A stretch of DNA of 64,000 nucleotides from Nitrincola sp048264025 (GTDB taxonomy: Bacteria > Pseudomonadota > Gammaproteobacteria > Pseudomonadales > Balneatricaceae). A program made the translations under genes and the position numbers. Of the stretch, positions 54,895 to 63,874 are shown in pieces. How positions within the stretch are numbered: position 1 is the first letter of the stretch; each line of letters starts with the position of its first letter. A model generated the notes under the pieces. That model worked only from the letters and a program-made list of their open reading frames with translations, was not told the DNA's origin and searched no databases. The DNA is taken from contig NZ_JBLXDN010000005.1 of assembly GCF_048264025.1 (NCBI RefSeq), forward strand, positions 116,448 to 180,447, read 5' to 3'.

Positions 54895-55419
54895 ATGAAT
54901 GAAGATCAGAACCGTTTGCAAGAGCGTCTTTTGCCAGAGGTCAGGGCGTTTAGAGACAGCCGTAAAACCCTGGTAATGGCCACGCTTGACCAGGGTGCAA
55001 ACCCCAATGTCAGCTATGCACCGTTTGCGTTACAGGAAGATGGCTACTATGTGTTAGTGAGTGAAATAGCCCGACATGGTCAGAATCTGCAGCAATGCAA
55101 TCGAGTATCGATCATGTTAATAGATGACGAAGGTGAAACACGACAAATCTATGCCCGTAAGCGTCTGACCTTTGATGCGCTGGCGAACGAAGTAACCAGA
55201 GGCAGTAGCGATTGGCAACAGGGTATTGCGGCTTTGCGTGCACGTCAGGGAGATATTATCGACAACTTATCTCAGTTGGGAGATTTCCATCTGTTTAGAC
55301 TTGTGCCTGAGAAAGGCTTGTATGTCAAAGGCTTTGGTCAGGCATTTACTGTATCAGGTGATGAGCTAATAGACTTTGTGCATCTTAAAGAAGGGCATAG
55401 AAGTTTAAAGGCATCATAG
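54895..55419 (+). CDS. hutZ: HutZ, heme-degrading protein
   Basis: A heme-degrading split-beta-barrel protein that releases iron from heme in the cytoplasm, partnered by HutX. It has 174 residues. NVSYAPFALQEDGYYVLVSEIARHGQNL and the block IYARKRLTFDA are family markers. TTGGAGAG lies upstream of the ATG. It ends the heme unit; no clear terminator follows before the next receptor. HutW is not encoded nearby. Confidence 0.92.
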   Translation: MNEDQNRLQERLLPEVRAFRDSRKTLVMATLDQGANPNVSYAPFALQEDGYYVLVSEIARHGQNLQQCNRVSIMLIDDEGETRQIYARKRLTFDALANEVTRGSSDWQQGIAALRARQGDIIDNLSQLGDFHLFRLVPEKGLYVKGFGQAFTVSGDELIDFVHLKEGHRSLKAS

Positions 55420-55459
55420 CTTTGAGGCGTAATTTTATAATTTGTTAGGTTTACATTAC

Positions 55460-55494
55460 TAGCCAGCCAAAGAGTTACTTTCTTGAGCCAGCCA
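55460..55494 (+). repeat. Paired AGCCAGCCA motif before the peroxidase-linked receptor
   Basis: TAGCCAGCCA (55460-55469) and GAGCCAGCCA (55485-55494), starts 25 nt apart, lie 47-81 nt before the receptor ATG. No Fur box is evident here. Confidence 0.7.
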
Positions 55495-55540
55495 GATCTA
55501 CTCATGCCATCCCGGTTGGGATTCTCCTGGAAGTTAAAAC

Positions 55541-58108
55541 ATGTGTGCTGGTTATACACGTCGAAGTATGTTGCTTGTCTTTGCGGCAGGCACTGTGTTG
55601 TTGAGTACATCCGCTGTCGCTACTGAGGAATCATCGAGTGAGGCAAGTATTGTCGACTCGTCTCAAACAACGGATACGCATCTTCTGCCCTCCATACAAG
55701 TTGAAGCTGCAATCTATGAATCCTTGGATCAAGGAACACAAACCTATCATCGAGATTTGATTCAGGCACTGCCTAGTGGAAATGGTGATATAACCAGTGT
55801 ACTTAAACTCAATCCAAGCGTGCAGTTTGATGACACACAGCTCAGCAGTAAAACACCGGGAGAGATAGATCCCGCCAATATCAGTATTAACGGGGCTGTC
55901 TATTGGCAGAATCTGTTTTTATTGGATGGCGTTTCCATGAATAATGATTTGGATCCAGTTAGTTCTAACCCATTGAGTATGACCGATGTGCCTGGTCGTA
56001 GTCAGGGATTAGCTCTGGACACGGATTTAGTGGGTAGTATTGAGGTGCTTGACAGTAATGTCAGTGCTGAATTTGGTGGGTTCAATGGCGGGGTGGTTAA
56101 TGTGACCTCGCGAGCGCCAGCAAAACGTCTTTCCGGAAAAATTTCCATACAGCATACCAGTGATGCCTGGACACAATACCATATCGATGAAAGTCAGCTG
56201 GCTGATATGGAAACCTCAACATCCGCTGCCCTTCAGCCTGAGTTCAGTAAGTGGATAACACGCGCGACCCTGGAAGGTCCGGTAAATGATGAATTGGGGT
56301 TGCTGTTCAGTTTCTCGCGCAAGGATTCGACTATCCCGCTGTATCTCTATGACCCAGATACCTATGCGACCCCAGCAGGTGAAGGGCAGAAAGACCAGGA
56401 ACGTCGCATTGATAATTATTTCGTTAAAGCTCACTGGACACCAACAGAAAACCTGGTTGTTGATGCCTCACTTACCCATGCACCACAAGAAAATCTGTAC
56501 TTTATTTCAAATGGAAAGGATACCGATACCCGAATTATCTCCGGCGGTTACAGCGGTAGTATCAAGGTTGACTGGACCCTGCAGCCAGGATTGCTTTCAC
56601 AGACCTTTGGCTTTAGTGATCTGGAAAACTCACGTGAAACACTCACCGATTATTATCGCGGCTGGCGCTGGTCTCCGGAAAAAAACTGGAGTAACCCTCT
56701 GGCAACGGATGCAACACATTTAAGTTCAGAAGGCAGTTGGGGCGATATAGAGCAGCAGCAACGCAATTTCAGTTATAAGGCGAACATGGACTGGAATGCC
56801 CTGTATACAGGGAGTGTTGAACATCGCATTAAAACCGGTGTAGAACTGGGTTGGCAACAGGCTAGTTATCAGCGCCCAGAAGAAATGACCTATGGATCTT
56901 TACTGGCGGCTACCACCAGTTGTATTGAGACTGTCTGGTGTTCCATGAGCCCGACACCGCGCTACGGGGGCATGGGTCAGGCTTTCCGACGACTGAATGT
57001 CTATGAAGCCGGAGAAATTGAATATGAAACCACGCAATGGTCTGCTTATCTGGAGGATGCGCTGACATTCGGACGTTTACAGTTACGCCCCGGTGTTCGC
57101 TTTGATGCCGACAGTTTTATGGATGACGCCACTTGGTCGCCGCGTTTTGCTGCTGAATTGGATCTTTGGGGTGATAGACGTACCCGATTGAGTGCAGGGG
57201 CTAACCGCTATTATGGTCGTAACATGCACGCCTATCGCCTTAATGAAGGCCGGACAGCGTTGCAGTACACCCAGACTCGTACCAATGGCTCTCAGGAATG
57301 GGGGGATCCAGTCCGCACCCTGAATAATACCCGCTTGAATGAATTGAAATTACCCTATGATGATGAGTTAATGCTGGGACTGGATCAGCAGGTCGCGGGT
57401 TATCAACTGTCGCTGAAATATGTTCACCGAGATGGCAAGGATCAGATAGTCCGTGCGCGTAGCGGCATGCTGGGTCTTGAGCCTGGCTCCGGTGATCTGC
57501 TGGCAAACTACTTCACCTACAACAATCAGGGGAGCAGTACCAGTGAAACGCTCACCTTGACTTTTTCGCCGATGGAATCCATCCGTTTTCGGAATACTGA
57601 ACACCATTTTCAGCTGGCGTTGGACTGGACCGATGTGACGCGTTCGCATCGGGATTACAGCACCACGATGAGTTCAACTGAGTATGATGACCCTTACATA
57701 CGTTATGATGGCCGCTTTATGCGCTACTCTGAACGGCCTGCTGATAATTTTAACCGTCCCTGGACAGCCCGTTTGACGACTGTGTCTAGCCATCCAGCAA
57801 GTGGACTGACACTGACTAATTTCTTGCGCTATCGTGCGGGGTATCGGGCCATGGGAGTCACTGGCGATCTGGTCGAATATCAGGGCGGGCTGGTTGATGT
57901 CTGGGAAGAAAATCAGTACAAAGAATCGGTGAACTGGGATATGCGCCTGGGATGGGAGAAGCGCTTATCGGGTGAGTCGGCGGTGTTTGCTAACCTGGAT
58001 GTGTACAATCTGCTGGATAAGGTGAATCTGATTGATCTGAGCAACAGCGATGTACCGACCTATGAAACAGGGCGTCAAGTCTGGCTGGAGGTGGGGTACA
58101 GCTTCTGA
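55541..58108 (+). CDS. TonB-dependent receptor coupled to a diheme peroxidase
   Basis: An 855-residue outer-membrane receptor. Signal peptide to about residue 28 (STSAVA), then a plug that contains ISINGAVYWQNLFLLDGVSM and EVLDSNVSAEFGGFNGGVVNVTS, and a barrel ending in VWLEVGYSF. Two Cys lie eight residues apart in SCIETVWCSMSP. The ligand is unknown; it does not look like the heme receptor (no FRAP/NPDL pair). The ATG has GGAAG seven bases upstream. The stop overlaps the peroxidase ATG (TGATG), so the two proteins are made together and probably serve one substrate. Confidence 0.85.
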   Translation: MCAGYTRRSMLLVFAAGTVLLSTSAVATEESSSEASIVDSSQTTDTHLLPSIQVEAAIYESLDQGTQTYHRDLIQALPSGNGDITSVLKLNPSVQFDDTQLSSKTPGEIDPANISINGAVYWQNLFLLDGVSMNNDLDPVSSNPLSMTDVPGRSQGLALDTDLVGSIEVLDSNVSAEFGGFNGGVVNVTSRAPAKRLSGKISIQHTSDAWTQYHIDESQLADMETSTSAALQPEFSKWITRATLEGPVNDELGLLFSFSRKDSTIPLYLYDPDTYATPAGEGQKDQERRIDNYFVKAHWTPTENLVVDASLTHAPQENLYFISNGKDTDTRIISGGYSGSIKVDWTLQPGLLSQTFGFSDLENSRETLTDYYRGWRWSPEKNWSNPLATDATHLSSEGSWGDIEQQQRNFSYKANMDWNALYTGSVEHRIKTGVELGWQQASYQRPEEMTYGSLLAATTSCIETVWCSMSPTPRYGGMGQAFRRLNVYEAGEIEYETTQWSAYLEDALTFGRLQLRPGVRFDADSFMDDATWSPRFAAELDLWGDRRTRLSAGANRYYGRNMHAYRLNEGRTALQYTQTRTNGSQEWGDPVRTLNNTRLNELKLPYDDELMLGLDQQVAGYQLSLKYVHRDGKDQIVRARSGMLGLEPGSGDLLANYFTYNNQGSSTSETLTLTFSPMESIRFRNTEHHFQLALDWTDVTRSHRDYSTTMSSTEYDDPYIRYDGRFMRYSERPADNFNRPWTARLTTVSSHPASGLTLTNFLRYRAGYRAMGVTGDLVEYQGGLVDVWEENQYKESVNWDMRLGWEKRLSGESAVFANLDVYNLLDKVNLIDLSNSDVPTYETGRQVWLEVGYSF

Positions 58109-59196
58109 TGATCGGACAGATACACTGGAAAACACCTGGGGTGATTATCACTGGGGTGTTTTTGATTATGCTGGTCAAAAACAGCTATGACACCCCAAAC
58201 CAGGATGCTGGCTTGTCGTTGCGTCAGATTTATTCTCAATCTAGCGACAGTTGGCCAGCGCCCTGGGTTGATTCCGGGGTTAACTGGCAAGAGCTGGCTG
58301 ATATACCCGTGCAGCCGTCCGCTGACGCTGGTTTGATAGCCCTGGGCGAGCAGCTTTTTTTTGACCCCTTGCTGTCTGAGTCAGGGCAAATTGCCTGTGC
58401 CTCCTGCCATGAGCCTGAACTGGCATTTACCGATGCGCGCAAGGTGTCTTTTGGGCACGACCGTCAGGCAGGTCGACGCAATGCGCCCTCTATACTGCTC
58501 AGTGGTCATTTTCAGGCGCAGTTCTGGGATGGAAGGGCTGCTAGCCTTGAAGCACAGGTGCTGATGCCTGTTCAAGATCCGGTTGAAATGGCTTTTACCT
58601 TGCCAGCCTTGCAACAACGTTTGCAAACTCATGCTACTTATCCTGCTGTGTTCGCCCAGGTGTCGGGCGAAACCACTATTTCTCTGGAAGTGGTCTCTCA
58701 GGCGCTCAGTGCCTATATCCGTAGCCTGCGTTGGCGATCAACAGCATTTGACCGCTTTATGCAGGGCGACTCGCAGGCACTGGATAATGTGGCTATACAA
58801 GGGCTGCATTTGTTTCGAACCAAAGCCCGTTGTATGAACTGCCATCATGGCGCGTTGATGTCAGACCAGCAGTACCATAATCTTGGGCTTACTTATTATG
58901 GTCGTCGTTACGAAGACCTGGGGCGCTATCATGTGACCGGGCAAGTTGCCGATGTAGGCGCTTTTCGTACCCCAACCCTGAGAGGGGTTAGTCAGACCGG
59001 GCCGTGGATGCATAACGGCTTGTTTCCATCGCTGGAAGGCATACTGCAAATGTACAATGCCGGCATGCCAAGGCCCCAGCCTGCTACCAGTCAACAGCAA
59101 GATCCACTGTTTCCAGAGACGTCTCACTTATTGCAGCCCCTGGGGTTGTCGGAGATAGAGCTTCAGGCGCTAAAGCATTTTCTTGATCAACTCTAG
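58108..59196 (+). CDS. Cytochrome c peroxidase/MauG-family diheme protein
   Basis: A 362-residue periplasmic protein with an N-terminal membrane anchor or signal (VIITGVFLIMLV). Two c-type heme sites are seen: CASCH near residue 96 and CMNCHH near 242. Between them FWDGRAASLEAQ, and later VGAFRTPTLRGVSQTGPWMHNG, are CCP/MauG family blocks. It may reduce peroxide or carry out an oxidation on a substrate; the coupling to a receptor makes a role in processing an imported iron or metal ligand possible. This is inference; CcpA-type and MbnH-type functions cannot be told apart by eye. Confidence 0.9.
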   Translation: MIGQIHWKTPGVIITGVFLIMLVKNSYDTPNQDAGLSLRQIYSQSSDSWPAPWVDSGVNWQELADIPVQPSADAGLIALGEQLFFDPLLSESGQIACASCHEPELAFTDARKVSFGHDRQAGRRNAPSILLSGHFQAQFWDGRAASLEAQVLMPVQDPVEMAFTLPALQQRLQTHATYPAVFAQVSGETTISLEVVSQALSAYIRSLRWRSTAFDRFMQGDSQALDNVAIQGLHLFRTKARCMNCHHGALMSDQQYHNLGLTYYGRRYEDLGRYHVTGQVADVGAFRTPTLRGVSQTGPWMHNGLFPSLEGILQMYNAGMPRPQPATSQQQDPLFPETSHLLQPLGLSEIELQALKHFLDQL

Positions 59197-59242
59197 GTTC
59201 GTTTTTTGAAAAATCAATATTGCAATAATGTCTAATTATATT

Positions 59243-59261
59243 AATAATGTTTCTCATTAGC
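59243..59261 (+). promoter_or_regulatory. Putative Fur box before the first siderophore receptor
   Basis: AATAATGTTTCTCATTAGC matches the Fur consensus at 14 of 19, with intact ATAATG and TCATTA parts. It lies 150 nt before the start codon. Confidence 0.6.
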
Positions 59262-59294
59262 CTTATTGATATCTAATTAGGTTCTCGATGTGTT

Positions 59295-59333
59295 TAGCCA
59301 GCCACCTGAATCTTCAAATCAGCTAGCCAGCCA
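59295..59333 (+). repeat. Paired TAGCCAGCCA motif, spacing 29
   Basis: Two identical TAGCCAGCCA copies (59295-59304, 59324-59333), starts 29 nt apart, lie downstream of the Fur box in the leader. A hairpin CCCCCGG/CCGGGGG (59348-59370) follows. Confidence 0.85.
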
Positions 59334-59412
59334 CAATGCATCTATTGCCCCCGGTACCTCAGGCCGGGGGAGGCGACTTTGTGTCTGATAACTAACGTAT
59401 TTGGAGTGGTGA

Positions 59413-61629
59413 ATGAAACGACTACGATTAAAGCTATTGGCAGCTTCAATCGCTTCAGTGACTGGCATGGTTTATGCGGATGAGACTGTGCGCCTTGATA
59501 GCATGGTTGTTAGTGCTTCAGGTTTCGAACAGAAAATTACTGATGCGCCAGCCAGTATTTCGGTTGTGACACGGGAAGAGTTGGAGCGTAAGAATTTTTC
59601 TAACCTGGCTGAAGCTCTTCAGGATGTTGAAGGGATAGATGTGTTGGGTAACACGGGTAAAACGGGTGGCCTTAATATCAGCATTCGAGGTATGCCATCT
59701 GATTACACCCTGATTCTGATCGATGGTCGTCGTCAGAATTCAGCGGGCAGTATCACGCCTAATGGTTTCGGTGAGATGTCGACCGGTTTTGTACCTCCGG
59801 TTAATGCGATAGAGCGAATTGAAGTGATACGTGGTCCTATGTCTACACTTTATGGTTCAGACGCGATTGGCGGGGTGGTTAATATCATTACTCGCAAAGT
59901 ATCTAACGAGTGGACAGGTTCGGTAACACAGGAATTTACCTTCCAGGAAGATTCAGAATTTGGTGATAGCCGCAAAACCAGCTTTTATACCAGTGGCCCG
60001 TTAATAGAAGATCGCCTAGGGCTTACCTTGCGTGGCAGCTATTTTGATCGCGATGAATATAATCTCACCGCCCAAGGCGTTGATGGCCAAGATGTTGAGT
60101 TGAACTCTCGTGGTCAGAGCAAAGTAGAAGCTGATATTTATTCGTTTGGTGGTCGGCTGGACCTGCTGGCGCATGAAAATCATGATCTCTGGTTTGATTT
60201 TGATATCTCCAGACAGACGTATGATAACGGCACACCAGAAAATCGTAAGTTAAGTAATAATGATACAGCGACTAACTGGCGTGGCTATGATGATGAATTG
60301 CGTCACGACCGAGAGCAGTTTGCCATTGGTCATACCAGTCGAGTAGGTTCGGGTACCTGGGAGTCCAGTCTGATGCGCAATCAGACAGAAACTATCGGCC
60401 GAACCATTCCGGGTAACCCAAACGATCCCACGAACTCAGGGATACCGGGTAAAAACGTCATGGATCCACGGGAGTTGGAAGCCACCAACCTCATTCTCGA
60501 TAGTAAATATATGCAAGCACTTGGTGAGCGGCATTTCCTGACGGTCGGTGGACAGTATTGGAAAGCCGAAATGATCGATGGTGTCGCGCCGAACAAGTTC
60601 AAGCAGGATGACTGGTCTCTGTTTGCTGAAAATGAATGGGCCGTGACGGATGATCTGTTGTTAACACTGGGTGCACGCTATAACCACAATGAGTTCTTTG
60701 GCGGTCATGTAACACCGCGTGCTTATGCTGTCTACAGCCTGAATAATAATTGGACGCTGAAGGGTGGGGTGAGCACAGGGTATAAAACGCCGAATGTTGA
60801 TGCTTTGTACGACGGCATTAATGGCATTACAGCTCAAGGTCAGACCGCAACAGTGGGTAACCCTGCGCTGAATCCAGAAAAAAGTGTTAATGGTGAATTG
60901 GGAATCTATTATCAGCAGGATAATGGCTTGACTGCCAACGCAACCCTCTTCCAAAGCCGTATCGAAGATCGCTTTAGCTCTACTTCACGCTATAACTGTA
61001 ATTACGACGGTAGTGGTAGTGACCCGCTGCAAAATCCTGTACCGGGGGATTGCTATACCCTGGTTGGTTTTGATGGACAGTCAACAGTGGGCTGGACTGA
61101 AAACCTCAATAAGGCACGCAGTGAAGGTATTGAGCTTGCTGCCAGAATCCCGCTGGCGCCTCGTTGGGACTTGTCAGTAAATTATACTTACACTGACACA
61201 GAAATTGAGGATGAAACAGGTCAGGTAGTGGGCGAACTAAGCGATACGCCTACCCATCTTGCCAATGCTCGTTTGAACTGGCAGGCGACCCATCAGGCTA
61301 ACTTTTGGTTGAATGCCAGCTATCGTGGTGAGAGTCGTCGATTTGATACTGTTCCAACCAGTGGTCAGAATAAAGCCTTGTATGATGCCATTGGTGATAT
61401 CAAAGGTTATAGCTTGCTCGATCTGGGTGGCTCTTATCAGCTAAGTAAAAATCTGCGTATCAGTGGTACGATTCAGAACTTGCTGGATAAGGATTTCCGT
61501 GATTACAAGGCGTATGAATACAACGGCGATACCTACTATGCAAGCGCGTATAGCCACTTTACTCGCTCTACTAAAGGTGCTGTTCTGGATGGGCGCCGCC
61601 TCTGGTTGTCAGCTAATCTGAGTTTTTAA
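59413..61629 (+). CDS. TonB-dependent siderophore receptor, CirA/FepA-like
   Basis: A 738-residue outer-membrane receptor. Signal peptide MKRLRLKLLAASIASVTGMVYA, TonB-box-like segment DSMVVSASG, plug with ISIRGMPSDYTLILIDGRRQ and EVIRGPMSTLYGSDAIGGVV, and a barrel ending RRLWLSANLSF. It resembles the CirA/FepA catecholate-type group by eye. TTTGGAG precedes the ATG. The leader, signal peptide and start region are nearly the same as in the next gene, so the two arose by duplication. A terminator follows. Confidence 0.9.
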   Translation: MKRLRLKLLAASIASVTGMVYADETVRLDSMVVSASGFEQKITDAPASISVVTREELERKNFSNLAEALQDVEGIDVLGNTGKTGGLNISIRGMPSDYTLILIDGRRQNSAGSITPNGFGEMSTGFVPPVNAIERIEVIRGPMSTLYGSDAIGGVVNIITRKVSNEWTGSVTQEFTFQEDSEFGDSRKTSFYTSGPLIEDRLGLTLRGSYFDRDEYNLTAQGVDGQDVELNSRGQSKVEADIYSFGGRLDLLAHENHDLWFDFDISRQTYDNGTPENRKLSNNDTATNWRGYDDELRHDREQFAIGHTSRVGSGTWESSLMRNQTETIGRTIPGNPNDPTNSGIPGKNVMDPRELEATNLILDSKYMQALGERHFLTVGGQYWKAEMIDGVAPNKFKQDDWSLFAENEWAVTDDLLLTLGARYNHNEFFGGHVTPRAYAVYSLNNNWTLKGGVSTGYKTPNVDALYDGINGITAQGQTATVGNPALNPEKSVNGELGIYYQQDNGLTANATLFQSRIEDRFSSTSRYNCNYDGSGSDPLQNPVPGDCYTLVGFDGQSTVGWTENLNKARSEGIELAARIPLAPRWDLSVNYTYTDTEIEDETGQVVGELSDTPTHLANARLNWQATHQANFWLNASYRGESRRFDTVPTSGQNKALYDAIGDIKGYSLLDLGGSYQLSKNLRISGTIQNLLDKDFRDYKAYEYNGDTYYASAYSHFTRSTKGAVLDGRRLWLSANLSF

Positions 61630-61659
61630 TACGCTCCACTAGCTTTCCATGAAAACTAC

Positions 61660-61691
61660 AGCCGCCCGGACTTTATTCTGGCGGCTTTTTT
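61660..61691 (+). terminator. Rho-independent terminator after the first siderophore receptor
   Basis: AGCCGCC (61660-61666) pairs with GGCGGCT (61680-61686), followed by T's. Confidence 0.85.
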
Positions 61692-61815
61692 GTATGCCTT
61701 GGATGTATGAATGCTCAAAAATGCTCATCGGAAGGGTACCGGCCTGTTTAAAAATATTTTTAGACCAGTAGAGTTGAAATTTAAGCGAATAAAACTGATA
61801 ATGGTTCGCATTAGC

Positions 61816-61834
61816 TTTAATGATAATCATTAAA
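61816..61834 (+). promoter_or_regulatory. Strong Fur box before the last receptor
   Basis: TTTAATGATAATCATTAAA matches the 19-bp Fur consensus at 15 of 19, with the whole centre intact, and is palindromic. Confidence 0.8.
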
Positions 61835-61850
61835 GGTTTTCAGTATGTTA

Positions 61851-61889
61851 TAGCCAGCCACCTGACTCTGCAATTCAGTTAGCCAGTCA
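61851..61889 (+). repeat. Paired TAGCCAGCCA motif, spacing 29
   Basis: TAGCCAGCCA (61851-61860) and TAGCCAGTCA (61880-61889), starts 29 nt apart, as in the paralogous leader. They lie 17-55 nt past the Fur box. Confidence 0.85.
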
Positions 61890-61966
61890 CAACATGCATT
61901 GTATCCTTCAGCACATAGGGCTTTGGGTGCATTTGTATCAGGTAACTAACGAATTTGGAGTGGTGA

Positions 61967-63874
61967 ATGAAACAACTACGATTAAAGCTACTGGCGGCTT
62001 CAATCGCTTCCGCAACCGGTATGGTGTCTGCCGATGATACGGTTCGTCTCGATAGCATGGTTATTAGTGCCTCGGGTTTTGAGCAGAAAATTGCTGATGC
62101 ACCGGCAAGTATTACCGTGATCACACAAGAGGAGTTAGCATCAAAACCTTACATGACATTACTGGATGCGGTCCGTGATGTTGAAGGGGTTGATGTAGGA
62201 GAAACCACTGATAAGTCAGGCCAGGGGACTATCAGTATACGTGGTATGGGGGCTGACTATACGTTGGTCTTGATTGATGGTCGGAGACAAAATAACGTTG
62301 GAGATCTCTACCCGAATAACTTTGGCGGCAACCAGTTCAACCATATTCCACCGCTAGACACGATAGAGCGTATAGAGGTGATTCGTGGTCCCATGTCAAC
62401 GCTCTATGGTGCCGATGCGCTGGGTGGTGTAATTAATATTATTACTAAAAAAATCACGGATGAATGGTCTGGTTCTGTTACATATAGTCAAACATTTGAA
62501 GAGAATGATGATTTTGGTAATGACCGGACGACAGATTTTAGCGTATCTGGTCCGTTGATCGAGGGGCGCCTGGGTATTGGTTTGCGGGGTAGTCTGTATA
62601 ACCGTGATGAATCTAATCCTCAGTATGCCTCGGTAACGGACCCAGTCGGTACTATTCATAATCGCAGTCTGGGTTTTGGTAGTGGTGGCCGTACAGTCGA
62701 TAATGAAAATAAAAACCTCGGTATGAAATTGAATTATCGTATCGATGAACGCCAGGATATCACCTTCGATTATGAGACCTCTACACAGGTGTATGACAAT
62801 ACCCCGCGTGAAGATGGCTCCTACCCGCTGGGCACTAAGGATGAAGTGGGTTCCGTTATGCGAGTCTCTGCTGGCGAGGTGCAGCCGCGTGTCGGTTATG
62901 CTGCCGATCAGGAGTTTACTCGTGAGCAGTTTTCTCTCCGTCATGAAGGACAATGGCGCTTTGGTAACAGCGATCTCAGCGTACATTATGTTGAAACCAA
63001 CAATAATGGTCGTACCCTGCCTTTTACAGTACAGGAACGCGACCAGTTGCAGCAGATGTATGATGACAATGGATCCAGTTGGGCTGGTATTGAGGACCTG
63101 GTTGAATCGACATTTTTGCCGCGCCCTAAACGTGTGATGGAAACACGGCAAACCACCTACGACGCAAAGTTTGATGCGTTGCTGGGCGAGCATTTGCTGG
63201 TGTTTGGTGGTCAGTATATCGATGCTGAAATGGAAGATGGTGTGTTTGGTATGGATGGTGATGGTTTCCAGACAGGCACAGTGCAACCTCATAAGCAGTG
63301 GGCGCTGTTCCTTGAGGATAACTGGGAGCCTTTGCAAGACCTGGTTCTGACCGGTGGTGTTCGCTATGACAATCACGATGTGTTTGGCAGCAATGTCAGC
63401 CCACGCCTCTACAGTGTTTGGCAAGCAAGTCGTGATTGGACCATCAAAGGCGGTGTAAGCACTGGTTACAAAACACCTAAAACCAGTGACTTGTTTCCCG
63501 GCATTACCGGTTTTGGTCGTCAGGGCACTTTGCCGTTTGTCGGCACGCCGGATCTGCAGCCTGAAACCAGCGTGAATACCGAACTGGCTGTCTATTATAC
63601 CCATCCGCAAGGGCATAATTTTAATGCCACGGTGTTCAGTAATAGATTCAAGGACAAAATCTCCAGTGGTGACAGTGTTCCAAACTGTGAAGTATCAGCC
63701 GTTCCCGGTTGTGTCGATATAGGGGGTGGTTGGGCTGACCTGGGCTTTACTGAGTTTTCTCAGAAGCAAAATATTGACCGTGCTGAAATCACCGGACTGG
63801 AGCTTGCCGGGCGTTACTGGATAACGCCTTCCTGGTCAATTCGGGGTAATTACACCCTGACAGACTCAGAGTAA
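61967..63874 (+). pseudogene. TonB-dependent siderophore receptor truncated by an IS
   Basis: A paralogue of the preceding receptor: signal peptide MKQLRLKLLAASIASATGMVSA, plug with ISIRGMGADYTLVLIDGRRQ and EVIRGPMSTLYGADALGGVI, then most of the barrel. It stops at residue 635 after GNYTLTDSE. The paralogue continues about 130 residues further, so the last barrel strands are missing. The stop codon TAA belongs to the end of an insertion sequence starting GTAAGCG at 63871. Without its C-terminal strands the protein should not fold into the outer membrane. The Fur box and leader motif are intact. Confidence 0.88.

Noticed and set aside
62396..63616. A 406-residue open frame on the minus strand
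   Set aside because: It lies wholly inside the receptor gene, has no family resemblance and a skewed composition typical of an antisense shadow.
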